Below are positions 35,455 to 44,331 of a DNA stretch of 64,000 bases, in pieces; the first letter of the stretch is position 1, and each line of letters opens with the position of its first letter. The notes under the pieces were generated by a model that searched no databases, had not been told where the DNA came from, and saw only the letters and a program-made list of their open reading frames with translations. The stretch covers positions 744,001-808,000 of the forward strand of contig NZ_BOSG01000001.1 in NCBI RefSeq assembly GCF_018403225.1. The letters are read 5' to 3'. This DNA comes from Paenibacillus sp. J23TS9. GTDB lineage: Bacteria; Bacillota; Bacilli; Paenibacillales; Paenibacillaceae. A program made the translations under genes and the position numbers.

Positions 35455-36066
35455 GTGATAATGCAGTTAGATAAGGTAGTCAACTATCATAAGGCGCTAG
35501 CAGACCCTACAAGGATAAAAATTTTGATTCTACTCGCTGATGGAGAACTTAATGGTCAAATATTGGCGGAAAAATTAAGTGTTACGCCTGCAACAATAAC
35601 GCATCATACGACGAAATTACGAGAAGCGAGTCTGATTAATGAGCGAAGGGATAAAAATACGATATATTTTTCGTTAAATCACTACTTCATCAAAAATAAT
35701 GCCAGCGCTACAGAAGATTTGATTTATAGAAAAGCTAACTCTAAGGGAGATATGGACATTTTGCGCGATGATCATAAGCGAATGAAAGATTCCATCATCA
35801 AAAACTTTTTCACATCCGATGGAAAATTGAAAAGTCTCCCCGTTCAACTTAAGAAAAAACTTATTGTGCTGGAACATCTCGTGTCCCAGTTGGATAAGGG
35901 GCGCAAGTATAGCGAGAAGGAAATCAATGATTTTATTAAGAATTTCCATGATGATTTTGCGACGATACGCAGGGAATTTATTATGCATCAATTCATGTTT
36001 AGAGAGAATCAAATTTACGAATTAAATCCTCAAGAAATGTGGGCAAGATGGGAGGTTCTCTCGTGA
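35455..36066 (+). CDS. ArsR-type regulator fused to DUF2087
   Basis: 203 aa from GTG 35455 (GGAGG 6 bases upstream; ATG 35461 is possible). N-terminal winged helix (HKALADPTRIKILILLADGE, ...PATITHHTTKLREASLI). The C-terminal part KSLPVQLKKKLIVLEHLVSQ followed by KYSEKEINDFIKNFHDDFATIRREFI is DUF2087, often joined to such HTH domains. No metal-binding Cys pair. Its stop overlaps the next start, and a long palindrome precedes it. Confidence 0.85.
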   Translation: MIMQLDKVVNYHKALADPTRIKILILLADGELNGQILAEKLSVTPATITHHTTKLREASLINERRDKNTIYFSLNHYFIKNNASATEDLIYRKANSKGDMDILRDDHKRMKDSIIKNFFTSDGKLKSLPVQLKKKLIVLEHLVSQLDKGRKYSEKEINDFIKNFHDDFATIRREFIMHQFMFRENQIYELNPQEMWARWEVLS

Positions 36067-36719
36067 CGACAGTAGGCATATTAGGTGTAGTACATGATGA
36101 TGAGCTTAGGCAAAAGTATAATTTATCTTTGGATTTCATTAAGGAGTTAATATTAGAATTTAATCCGGATGTTATTTGTGGCGAGGTGCTTCCCGACAGT
36201 TGGGAAAAATATCATCTAGATAGAACGAATCGGGGATATTGGGGAGAGCCGGCTAGTGAATATTGGGATTTGATCTTTCCACTATGTGAAGAAGAGAGAA
36301 TCGAATTTGTACCTATTGATTGGGTTGAGCTGGATGTGTGGATGGATTTTGACCCATTTAATATTTACAATGAACAAAAAAGACAAGAATTGAGCTGTGA
36401 GTTAGAGCAATGGTTTCAAAGACAGTTTTCTACATGGGATATGAGTGCTATTCCGTTAAATTCTTTAGAATTTGATATGGTTACGAAGCAGAAGTACGAG
36501 TGGTTAGAACAAATAAATCCGCAGGCACATTTATTCAGGTGGGTATGTAGACATTTAATCATGATTCAACGAATAAAAAATGCCATTTTGAAGCACTCAG
36601 GGAAACGAATCCTGTGCATTGTTGGTGCAGACCATAATCATGTGTTGTATGAAGGGCTGATCACAGAAAAGGATATCCAGCTCGTATATCCTTTGAGACA
36701 CCGGAATGAGAGGAGGTAA
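36063..36719 (+). CDS. TraB/Tiki-like fold protein of unknown function
   Basis: 218 aa from GTG 36063, seven bases after GGGAGG and overlapping the previous stop (GTGA). Starts with TVGILGVVHDDELRQKYN and PDVICGEVLPDS and ends with RILCIVGADHNHVLYEGLI. An N-terminal G..HD, an E after PDV and a late GADH are the spaced marks of the TraB/ChaN/erythromycin esterase-like superfamily. Family membership is inference from this pattern. Part of a three-gene unit with the regulator and a GNAT. Confidence 0.6.
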   Translation: MTTVGILGVVHDDELRQKYNLSLDFIKELILEFNPDVICGEVLPDSWEKYHLDRTNRGYWGEPASEYWDLIFPLCEEERIEFVPIDWVELDVWMDFDPFNIYNEQKRQELSCELEQWFQRQFSTWDMSAIPLNSLEFDMVTKQKYEWLEQINPQAHLFRWVCRHLIMIQRIKNAILKHSGKRILCIVGADHNHVLYEGLITEKDIQLVYPLRHRNERR

Positions 36720-36726
36720 CAGAGAG

Positions 36727-37554
36727 TTGATTCTTATGAACGAAAGAAACGAATGGTTGGCCCGTAAATTGGTTCATGCCGACAGTGATATGATGTTTGC
36801 AGGCGTCGTTGCTGGTAATAATCCAGGGCAAGTGTGGGCAGATAACGAATTAAATCCATCATCCGCGATCGTATGGTCTAGTGGGCTTGGAGGTTTCAAT
36901 TTTATGGGGAGTGCTGGAAACACTTACTTTAATCAATCAATAGAAACATTCATTGATCATGAAATAATTCCCTTCTTAAGTAATAAAAATATACATAGTT
37001 TTGAGTTCTCAGTGGATACATATGACTGGTTTCCTACAATATATCAAGCTATCGGAAACCGAAAAATAGAAGAAAGTTTCCAGTATGTCTATAAATCAAG
37101 TACGAATAAAAATGATTATCTCTACACAGATATTCCACCATCTTATATGATCGCGGAGATTGATGACGCCTTTTATCGTGAACTGAATAATGGCGGAATC
37201 AAAAATGCGGAATTTTTGGTGAATTACATTGAACAATATTGGGGCACATTCAATAATTATTTAGGGAAAGGCTATGGTTATGCTGCACTCACGGAGAATA
37301 AAGAGATCGTAAGTATAGCTGTTTCCTCATTCATTTTTAATTCCACACATGCAATTGGGGTTGAAACACAAGAAACGTATAAAAGACAAGGGCTGTCTAG
37401 TTCACTTGTGCAGTTATTATTAAAAAAATTCAATGAAAACAACACTACAGCTTGGTGGGACTGCATGGAGAGCAATATGGCTTCGCAAAAAACAGCTGAG
37501 AAGGCAGGTTTATTTAAAGCACATCGCTACAAAATAAATTGGTTTAATTTTTAG
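36727..37554 (+). CDS. GNAT acetyltransferase with N-terminal GNAT_acetyltran-type region
   Basis: About 275 aa. TTG 36727 is 10 bases after AGGAGG (36711-36716); ATG 36736 is the alternative. The first half (SAIVWSSGLGGFNFMGSAG) resembles the Pfam GNAT_acetyltran group. The second half has the acetyl-CoA site (VETQETYKRQGLSSSLVQLL) and a C-terminal ACWDC-like TAWWDCMESN with SQKTAEKAGL. Acceptor unknown; some relatives give antibiotic self-resistance. Last gene of the unit with the ArsR and TraB-like genes. Confidence 0.8.
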   Translation: MILMNERNEWLARKLVHADSDMMFAGVVAGNNPGQVWADNELNPSSAIVWSSGLGGFNFMGSAGNTYFNQSIETFIDHEIIPFLSNKNIHSFEFSVDTYDWFPTIYQAIGNRKIEESFQYVYKSSTNKNDYLYTDIPPSYMIAEIDDAFYRELNNGGIKNAEFLVNYIEQYWGTFNNYLGKGYGYAALTENKEIVSIAVSSFIFNSTHAIGVETQETYKRQGLSSSLVQLLLKKFNENNTTAWWDCMESNMASQKTAEKAGLFKAHRYKINWFNF

Positions 37555-37725
37555 TATAACGATCAGCTCATATCGTCTGCTTTGTTTGTATTGTCCGTTG
37601 AAATATTAGACTATCGTGTCCATCGACTCCGTCATTTCCTCATCTTATGAAGTGGCTTGCCATGGGGGAGCCTGTTATAATGGTTTTTAAAATCCACATA
37701 TTCTAGAAAAAGGAGAATGGACCCC

Positions 37726-38121
37726 GTGAATGAAAATAAAGCTGCTTATGGAACGATTGACGAGTATATCTCCGCGTTTTCTCCTGAAATTCAGGATACT
37801 CTTCAAACAATGAGACAAGTCATTCAAGAATCGGCACCGGAGGCGAAGGAAAAGATTAGCTATCAGATGCCTACCTTTGAACTTCATGGGAATCTCGTCC
37901 ACTTTGCGGCATTTAAGAAACACATCGGTTTCTATCCGGCTCCGGATGGAGTCGAGGAATTTCAAGAAGAATTAACAGAATACCAGACGTCAAAAGGGGC
38001 CATTCAATTTCCATTCGATAAGCCGGTGCCTTATGAATTGATACGCAGAATTGTTAAATTCAGAGCTGCGCGCAACGTTGAAAAAGCCGAAAGTAAAACG
38101 ATAACAAAAAAGAAAAAATAA
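37726..38121 (+). CDS. DUF1801 / YdhG-like protein
   Basis: 131 aa from GTG 37726, 10 bases after AAGGAG (ATG 37717 is too close). Matches the DUF1801 pattern: GTIDEYISAF, EKISYQMPTF, GNLVHFAAFKKHIGFYP and AIQFPFDKPVPYELIRRIVKFRA. Frataxin-like fold; B. subtilis YdhG has been proposed as an iron chaperone. Stands alone. Confidence 0.88.
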   Translation: MNENKAAYGTIDEYISAFSPEIQDTLQTMRQVIQESAPEAKEKISYQMPTFELHGNLVHFAAFKKHIGFYPAPDGVEEFQEELTEYQTSKGAIQFPFDKPVPYELIRRIVKFRAARNVEKAESKTITKKKK

Positions 38122-38171
38122 AAACAAGCTGGATGCCACTAAGATGTCGAAGTGGTTCCGCTTGTTTTATC
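38120..38171. terminator. Bidirectional terminator between DUF1801 and GGDEF genes
   Basis: AAACAAGC (38122-38129) pairs with GCTTGTTT (38160-38167); further pairing inside; A and T runs on either side. Confidence 0.75.
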
Positions 38172-38185
38172 TTGAAGTCAATGCC

Positions 38186-39847
38186 TTATTTTATGGTGCC
38201 GACCATCCTGTTTCGGCCTTCTCTTTTAGCTTGATATAAGACTTGGTCTACTGCCTGAAACATATCATTGATCATTGTTCTGGAATCTGGATTCATTTCA
38301 ATCGAGAAATTATGTATGGATAACAATCCGATGCTGACCGTTATGGAAATAGACTCAATGGAATGAGGAACGGCGATCACATTGGATTCGACTGCAGTGC
38401 GTACTTGTTCAGCTATATGAAGCGCATGGGCTGAAGGCGTATTTGGCAAGTAGATGATAAACTCTTCTCCGCCAAAACGGGCTAAAATATCCGTCTGCCT
38501 AAGCTTTTCTTGGATGGCGTTCACCGTGCCGCATATCACTTCATCACCGACCAAATGGCCGTAATTATCGTTGATTAGTTTGAAAAAGTCGATATCTAAT
38601 AAAAGTATGGAAAATGGTATTTGATATTTCATATTTTTTATCACTTCATGCTCTAACTGCTGCGTTAGGTAACTTCGATTATAACAGCCTGTTAAACCGT
38701 CGGTGATCGCCATTTTTTGTAGCTTTTGGTTAGTCAGATATAGCTCCCGCTGAATGGTAGTTAGCGATAGGTTGCGTTCTTGCAGGATGTCATTTTGCAA
38801 TGTTGTCTCGTTAATGAGACGGCGCAGCTCGCTCATATCCTGAAAGGTGATGATCCGCCCCAATCGGGTACCGCCAACCAAGATCGGAGAGACATGAATA
38901 TGAACATAGCTTGGATCGAGTTTCGGATATAGAACTTCAATCTCCACACTTTCCAGCGGATGTTCTTGGTATGTTTTGATGAATGTGATCATGCTGTTTA
39001 CCGGCTCCTGTGGAGGCAGTATGGTTGTGATATCAAAGCGTTCGCCCGTATGTAGGTCAATATGGGAAGGAAGCGACTGATTGATTTCTACAATGATCTC
39101 ATTATCATCAAGAACCAGGATCCCAAGAGTGATCGTGTTAATGATATCTTGATGAGCAATGGTAACGATATCAAACACTTTATCCCGATTGATGGCAATG
39201 ATAAAAAAGACAGCAGAAAATAGAATGCCAAGAGAAGTCAATCCTGGCGTCACCTTTTGAGAAATAGGGAAGACAACATTGATTAAAATATCCGCCGCAA
39301 TAAACCCAATGACGACTACAATCCCTTTAAGTACTTGCCTTACCTTTTTTTTGATTCGAGGGGCATTTTCCGAAACTAAAGTCTGAAAGATGATGTAAAG
39401 TGACACGATACCATAGCCAATTAGGATCACAGCGGTAATCCAGAAAAGAGGTCCGTAAATTCTTTGGATGTATCCACCGTGTATTGGCTGGACGAACATC
39501 GCATTTGGGTTGAAAATTGCAGCTACGGCTGTTAATAAGGCTGGAATAGGTATGAGAAAGGATATTTTTCGAATTCGTGATAGTAGAGAGTGGTTCGTTA
39601 GGAGTATTGTGAAAAATAACCATCCAACAGCCAAAAGAGCCATATCAACAAAAGCGAGTTTCACATAAAACAATTGAAGCTTGGTAGTATCTGCTATTTT
39701 AATAGCAAACTGGCAGAAGGGCCATAACATCATGGCAAAGTGGAATACTAGATAAGCCTTGTGCAAGTTAGTTATTGTTACTGAAACAAACACATACACC
39801 AATAAAACAAACAATAGGATACACACCGCGAAGTCAATCCATGCCAT
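38186..39847 (-). CDS. Membrane diguanylate cyclase with 7TM, PAS and GGDEF domains
   Basis: About 553 aa (ATG 39847; TTG 39856 and GTG 39850 also in frame near AGAGGTG). Seven hydrophobic helices in residues 1-220, the kind seen in histidine-kinase 7TM sensors. Then a PAS-like domain (NTITLGILVLDDNEIIVEIN, ending with GRIITFQDMSELRR), a short coil and a GGDEF domain (DGLTGCYNRSYL..., active site FGGEEF). The GGEEF form is active in many cyclases, so c-di-GMP synthesis is likely. No EAL domain. Confidence 0.9.
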   Translation of the reverse strand: MAWIDFAVCILLFVLLVYVFVSVTITNLHKAYLVFHFAMMLWPFCQFAIKIADTTKLQLFYVKLAFVDMALLAVGWLFFTILLTNHSLLSRIRKISFLIPIPALLTAVAAIFNPNAMFVQPIHGGYIQRIYGPLFWITAVILIGYGIVSLYIIFQTLVSENAPRIKKKVRQVLKGIVVVIGFIAADILINVVFPISQKVTPGLTSLGILFSAVFFIIAINRDKVFDIVTIAHQDIINTITLGILVLDDNEIIVEINQSLPSHIDLHTGERFDITTILPPQEPVNSMITFIKTYQEHPLESVEIEVLYPKLDPSYVHIHVSPILVGGTRLGRIITFQDMSELRRLINETTLQNDILQERNLSLTTIQRELYLTNQKLQKMAITDGLTGCYNRSYLTQQLEHEVIKNMKYQIPFSILLLDIDFFKLINDNYGHLVGDEVICGTVNAIQEKLRQTDILARFGGEEFIIYLPNTPSAHALHIAEQVRTAVESNVIAVPHSIESISITVSIGLLSIHNFSIEMNPDSRTMINDMFQAVDQVLYQAKREGRNRMVGTIK

Positions 39848-40028
39848 CACACCCAATATACACCTCTTATGTAAAGTAGAATCTATCTATTCTAACACGA
39901 AAATAGTAATTAATGTTCCCAATAATTAATGCACAGTTAAATCAACCACAATCTATATATTAGAAAACATACTCTATGATAGTAACTGTTGTAAAGAAAT
40001 TAAATTTGAAATTTAGGAGAAGCTGGAT

Positions 40029-40943
40029 ATGGGAAACTCAAAGATATGGGACGCGGACTGGGAAGTTTCAGAGGAATTAGCTTCTCGATTAATAAGTAGT
40101 CAGTTTCCTCAGTTAGCTTCCAAAAGGATTCAAAAATTAGGTCATGGTTGGGATAATACCGTTTATGTTGTTGGAGATGAATTTGTGTTTCGTTTTCCAA
40201 GAAGAAAGATTGCAGTGAATTTGCTCGAAATGGAAAGCAGGATACTGCCGGAGCTTGCAGATCGTATTGCGATTCCGTATTCGAAACCTCTGTTTTTTGG
40301 CAAAGAAACCGGCGATTATCCCTCACCTTTTCTGGGATATACATATTTGGCTGGAGAGTTTCCGATCGGATTGACAGACGAGCAGCGCTTGCTCTCGGTG
40401 AGCGCTCTTGCGCAATTTTTAAAAAGCTTGCATGCATTTCCATTGCAGATCGCACGGGAACATGGTGTCCCGCATGACCATCGATCTCTTATCGACATAA
40501 CCTCCAGAAAAGAAAAAATGCTGAACTTCCTCTCCGATCTAAGAGAACATCTTCAGAAGGAAGAATACGGCTTAATAGAAGCTTATTTGCAGCATTTAAC
40601 GTTGGATCATGTAAAACCAAAAGATGTATTCCTACATGGCGATCTTCACTTCAAAAACATGCTGGTGGACGAAACCGGTAAAATATCTGGAATTATTGAT
40701 TGGGGAGACATGAATATCGGTCATCCTGCTTGTGATTTGAATCTCGTATACAGCTTTTTACCTCCCGATGCTCGGTCAGCCTTTTTCAAAGAATATGGGG
40801 AGGTGGACGAAGAAACGAAAATATTAGCCCGTTTCATAGCCGTATACATTCCGATGCTGATTCTATTGCAGGCTACCAGCGATCAAGACGAGAAAATAGC
40901 TGAAGAAGCAAAAGCAAATATTAAACGCGCTCTGACTTACTAA
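40029..40943 (+). CDS. Phosphotransferase family protein (aminoglycoside phosphotransferase fold)
   Basis: 304 aa. APH motifs: catalytic loop FLHGDLHFKNMLVD and metal-binding IIDWGDMNIGHPACDLN, with the nucleotide loop (LGHGWDNTVYVVG) and FRFPRR near the N-terminus. These proteins phosphorylate antibiotics or metabolites. Single gene with its own AAATTTAGGAG ribosome binding site. Substrate cannot be named. Confidence 0.88.
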   Translation: MGNSKIWDADWEVSEELASRLISSQFPQLASKRIQKLGHGWDNTVYVVGDEFVFRFPRRKIAVNLLEMESRILPELADRIAIPYSKPLFFGKETGDYPSPFLGYTYLAGEFPIGLTDEQRLLSVSALAQFLKSLHAFPLQIAREHGVPHDHRSLIDITSRKEKMLNFLSDLREHLQKEEYGLIEAYLQHLTLDHVKPKDVFLHGDLHFKNMLVDETGKISGIIDWGDMNIGHPACDLNLVYSFLPPDARSAFFKEYGEVDEETKILARFIAVYIPMLILLQATSDQDEKIAEEAKANIKRALTY

Positions 40944-41335
40944 TCTATTAAAGCAGGGAACGAAGTGTTTAACATTAAGTCAGCTTTGTGCAGAGGCATT
41001 CGACAAAACCAATTATTGACAATGCAAGGGCTAGTTTTTATCATATTGGTGAAGAGGATTTATAAAGCGTGATGTTGTCAATGAGGTATCGCATCACGCA
41101 TAGGAAAATATTCTTGGCATGTATTCGAGATTCCAAAGTGGAAAGAAGGTGGGAAGACTGACTGTAAAACCGCCGTAAGCTATTGGTTTCTGAATATTTG
41201 CGGTGGATGTCTGAAACAATCATGTTGATGTTTTTCATATTGATAGCGCTTTCTTTGGCGGAGTTACGTGTTAATCCTTCAATGAACCAAGGCTGATAAG
41301 ATGACAATATCTATATTAGAGGAGGCTGTTCTTTT
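40944..41335 (+). promoter_or_regulatory. Promoter and long leader of the aldehyde dehydrogenase gene
   Basis: TTGACA (41016-41021), 17 bases, TATCAT (41039-41044) is a good sigma-A promoter, which would give a 5' leader of about 285 bases. I see no named riboswitch or terminator in it. A - strand frame (41041-41307) has no ribosome binding site and no family match. Confidence 0.5.
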
Positions 41336-42856
41336 ATGGTATATGCTGAACCAGGACAGAATGGATCGAAAGTAACTTTTAAGAAGCGTTATGAAAATTA
41401 TATCGGTGGCAAATGGGTTGCACCTGTTCAAGGTCAATATTTTGAAAACGTATCACCTGTTAACAACCAGGCATTCTGCGAGGTGCCCCGCTCAACTGCT
41501 GATGATATTGAGCTGGCATTAGATGCGGCACATGAGGCCAAAAATGCCTGGGGACGCACGTCTGTTGCGGAGCGTGCGGTCATTCTGAACCGGATTGCGG
41601 ATCGGATCGAGACAAACCTGGAAATGCTCGCGGTCGCTGAGACTTGGGACAACGGCAAGCCGATACGGGAGACAATGGCAGCGGATTTGCCGCTTGCGGT
41701 CGATCATTTCCGCTATTTTGCCGGCTGCATCCGGGCACAGGAAGGATCCCTGAGTCAAATTGACGATGATACCGTGGCATATCATTTCCATGAGCCGCTT
41801 GGTGTCGTCGGGCAGATCATTCCTTGGAACTTCCCGCTGCTTATGGCGACATGGAAATTAGCTCCCGCTCTAGCGGCAGGCAACTGCGTTGTTCTGAAAC
41901 CCGCAGAGCAAACTCCGGCTTCCATCCTGGTTCTGATGGAGCTTATTGAGGATCTGCTCCCACCGGGCGTGGTGAATATTGTAAACGGCTTTGGTCTCGA
42001 AGCAGGCAAGCCGCTCGCTTCCAGCAGCAGGGTTGCCAAAGTGGCATTCACGGGCGAAACGACAACGGGGCGCTTGATCATGCAGTATGCCTCTCAGAAT
42101 TTGATCCCTGTTACGCTGGAGCTTGGCGGCAAGTCTCCGAATATTTTCTTCGAGGATATTATGACTAAGGATGATGCTTTCTTCGATAAGACGCTGGAAG
42201 GCTTCACATTGTTTGCGCTCAATCAGGGGGAGGTCTGCACTTGCCCTTCCCGTGCTTTGATCCAGGAATCCATCTACGATGAATTTATGGAGCGGGCTTT
42301 GAAGCGCGTGGAAGCAATTAAGCAAGGAAACCCGCTGGATCCATCCACGATGATTGGTGCACAGGTTTCTACGGAACAGATGGAAAAAATCCTCAGCTAT
42401 ATCGACATCGGAAGACAGGAAGGTGCGGAATGTCTGATCGGTGGAGGCAGAGCTTCAATTACGGGAGAGTTGTCTGACGGGTATTACATACAGCCGACCG
42501 TTTTGAAGGGGCAAAACAACATGAGAATATTCCAGGAAGAGATCTTTGGACCCGTTGTGGCTGTTACGACCTTCAGGGATCAGGAGGAGGCCCTTGCAAT
42601 AGCCAACGATACACTCTATGGACTGGGAGCCGGAGTGTGGACGCGTGATATGAACACCGCTTACCGGGTTGGCCGTCAGATTCAAGCTGGCCGCGTGTGG
42701 ACTAACTGCTATCATGCTTATCCTGCTCATGCTGCTTTTGGCGGGTATAAATCTTCCGGTATCGGCCGTGAGAACCATCTGATGATGCTCTCCCATTATC
42801 AGCAAACGAAAAATCTGTTAATCAGCTACAGTCCAGATAAGCTGGGCTTCTTCTAA
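41336..42856 (+). CDS. Aldehyde dehydrogenase (acetaldehyde dehydrogenase type)
   Basis: 506 aa; GAGGAGG precedes the ATG. NAD(P)-dependent [24 protein letters not shown], catalytic Glu in [11 protein letters not shown], catalytic Cys in [14 protein letters not shown] and EIFGPVV. The [11 protein letters not shown] form is that of the AcoD/ExaC/AldB acetaldehyde oxidising group. Followed 15 bases later by a DUF779 gene, a pairing often seen with this ALDH. Confidence 0.94.
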   Translation: MVYAEPGQNGSKVTFKKRYENYIGGKWVAPVQGQYFENVSPVNNQAFCEVPRSTADDIELALDAAHEAKNAWGRTSVAERAVILNRIADRIETNLEMLAVAETWDNGKPIRETMAADLPLAVDHFRYFAGCIRAQEGSLSQIDDDTVAYHFHEPLGVVGQIIPWNFPLLMATWKLAPALAAGNCVVLKPAEQTPASILVLMELIEDLLPPGVVNIVNGFGLEAGKPLASSSRVAKVAFTGETTTGRLIMQYASQNLIPVTLELGGKSPNIFFEDIMTKDDAFFDKTLEGFTLFALNQGEVCTCPSRALIQESIYDEFMERALKRVEAIKQGNPLDPSTMIGAQVSTEQMEKILSYIDIGRQEGAECLIGGGRASITGELSDGYYIQPTVLKGQNNMRIFQEEIFGPVVAVTTFRDQEEALAIANDTLYGLGAGVWTRDMNTAYRVGRQIQAGRVWTNCYHAYPAHAAFGGYKSSGIGRENHLMMLSHYQQTKNLLISYSPDKLGFF

Positions 42857-42871
42857 AAAGGGGACATTGAT

Positions 42872-43249
42872 ATGACCCTGAAAGACAGTGAGGTTCACAA
42901 GGTAATTGCTACAGACGCTGCACTGGAGCTAATTGAACTGCTGAAGGCCAAGCACGGGCCGGTTATGTTTCATCAATCGGGTGGCTGCTGCGACGGAAGT
43001 TCACCAATGTGCTTCTCTCTAGGAGAATTTATCGTAGGAGACAGCGATGTGCAAATGGGAGAAATCGGCGGGGCTCCATTTTATATGAGCAGGGCACAGT
43101 ATGAATATTGGAAGTATACACAACTCATCATCGATGTGGTCCCTGGGCGGGGAGGGATGTTTTCATTAGAGGGACCTGAGGGCAAAAGGTTTCTGACCCG
43201 TTCTCGTGTTTTTACGGAAGAGGAGAAGCAAAGCTTGAAGCTTAACTGA
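42872..43249 (+). CDS. DUF779 domain-containing protein
   Basis: 125 aa. The whole protein is DUF779, with the conserved MFHQSGGCCDGSSPMCF near residues 31-47 (three Cys that could bind metal) and YWKYTQLIIDVVPGRGGMFSLE. Linked to the aldehyde dehydrogenase, so a helper for that enzyme is likely; no biochemical role is known to me. Confidence 0.92.
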   Translation: MTLKDSEVHKVIATDAALELIELLKAKHGPVMFHQSGGCCDGSSPMCFSLGEFIVGDSDVQMGEIGGAPFYMSRAQYEYWKYTQLIIDVVPGRGGMFSLEGPEGKRFLTRSRVFTEEEKQSLKLN

Positions 43250-43320
43250 TCCTATTGAATGAATATAATGAGTGCAGCGAGTGATCGGAATATATTCATC
43301 AGTAATAGAGTATCTCTAAA

Positions 43321-43355
43321 AAAGCCTGTTGATTAAATTCAACAGGCTTTTTTTG
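43321..43355 (+). terminator. Terminator after the ALDH-DUF779 unit
   Basis: AAAGCCTGTTGA (43321-43332) pairs perfectly with TCAACAGGCTTT (43339-43350), then seven T's. Confidence 0.95.
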
Positions 43356-43444
43356 ATATCAAAAAATCTAAAAGTTGGTGGAATCGCATTGGTTACATCG
43401 GTTGAGTGTTCAACCTAGAATAAGTAGTCTGTTTTCGGTCTTTC

Positions 43445-43915
43445 ATGGATAACGTAAAAAACTGCAAAAACATGCATGTACTTCTCAAGCATCTTCCATT
43501 TACGGTGGTCACCAACTCATTGAGAATTGCAGATACTTTAAAGGACGATGAAAATATACAGACGTATCTGCTTGGAGGCAAAATTAAATCTTCCGGAAAT
43601 ATGACGGATGCTTTAGCGAATGAATTAGCAAGCCAATTTACGATTGATCTTGCTTTTGCAACGGGGGGCGGATTATCAGTAAAAGGACTAAGCACAGCTA
43701 CGCCGGAAGTAGCGAGTTTTGGGCGTACTATTGCTGAAAATTCACGAAAAAATATATGTCTGGCTGAGCACTATAAATTTGGAATTGACTGCTTTGCAAG
43801 AGTTGGTCCGCTGAATCAGCTTCAATTGATTATTACGGATGAAGAAACATCGAGGGATGAAATCGAGAAGATCCAAGCAAGCGGCGTAAGCGTCATCGTT
43901 GCTGAAATAAAATGA
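43445..43915 (+). pseudogene. DeoR/GlpR-family regulator lacking its DNA-binding domain
   Basis: 156 aa frame corresponds to the C-terminal sugar-phosphate sensor domain (DeoRC): LPFTVVTNSLRIADTL, TYLLGGKIKSSGNMTDALA and the FGIDCFARVGPLNQLQLIITD end. The N-terminal helix-turn-helix and the first sensor strand (normally GSTT...) are missing, and stops lie just upstream in the frame (TAA at 43421). No ribosome binding site precedes the ATG. Probably a 5'-truncated remnant. Confidence 0.75.
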
Positions 43916-43940
43916 CCTCCTGCTGGCACAGAAGGTCATT
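43911..43940 (+). terminator. Hairpin at the end of the DeoR remnant
   Basis: AATGACCT (43911-43918) pairs with AGGTCATT (43933-43940). No T run follows, so a weak candidate. Confidence 0.3.
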
Positions 43941-44047
43941 ACTTCTGAGGGATATAGATCTCCACTCAAACTACAGTGATCATTTTATCATGCTCAATTA
44001 TACTTTGTAACTATAAAATGACGGCAATTCATGTCAGCAGATTAAGA

Positions 44048-44085
44048 AGAATGGCTGCTTTTGAGCGGTCATTCTTTTTGTTTTC
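44048..44085 (+). terminator. Terminator-like hairpin before the phosphotransferase leader
   Basis: AGAATG (44048-44053) pairs with CATTCT (44070-44075), with weaker pairs inside, followed by a T-rich run. Nothing else is seen in 43941-44210. Confidence 0.5.
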
Positions 44086-44232
44086 AAATCGTATAATTCA
44101 ACACCTGGCGGATCATTGGTGTGATATGGATTTTTTAATTAAAGCCATTCTCTGACCTATGATTCCCTTCATCGTATGGTAAGTTGAATAAGTGAAAATA
44201 TGTTAATGAGAATCAAAGGAAGGGGTGACGTT

Positions 44233-44286
44233 TTGAAAAAAGTCGACTTTCAAAATGATATGCAGATGAGAGGGCGCACTTCATAA
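44233..44286 (+). CDS. Possible 17-residue leader ORF before a phosphotransferase gene
   Basis: TTG 44233 follows AAGGAAGGGG (44217-44226) at good spacing and encodes MKKVDFQNDMQMRGRTS. Its stop lies in the loop of a 9-bp hairpin (44268-44276 with 44295-44303). The 3' arm CCTCTC could instead pair with GGGAGG (44313-44318), the ribosome binding site of the next gene. This suggests translation of the short ORF decides which hairpin forms. Read from sequence only; no homology. Confidence 0.35.
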   Translation: MKKVDFQNDMQMRGRTS

Positions 44287-44331
44287 CGACGTTCCGTCCT
44301 CTCTATTGCAGCGGGAGGAAATCATCCATTG

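Noticed and set aside
41041..41307. 88-aa - strand frame before the aldehyde dehydrogenase
   Set aside because: No ribosome binding site or homology; overlaps a good + strand promoter.
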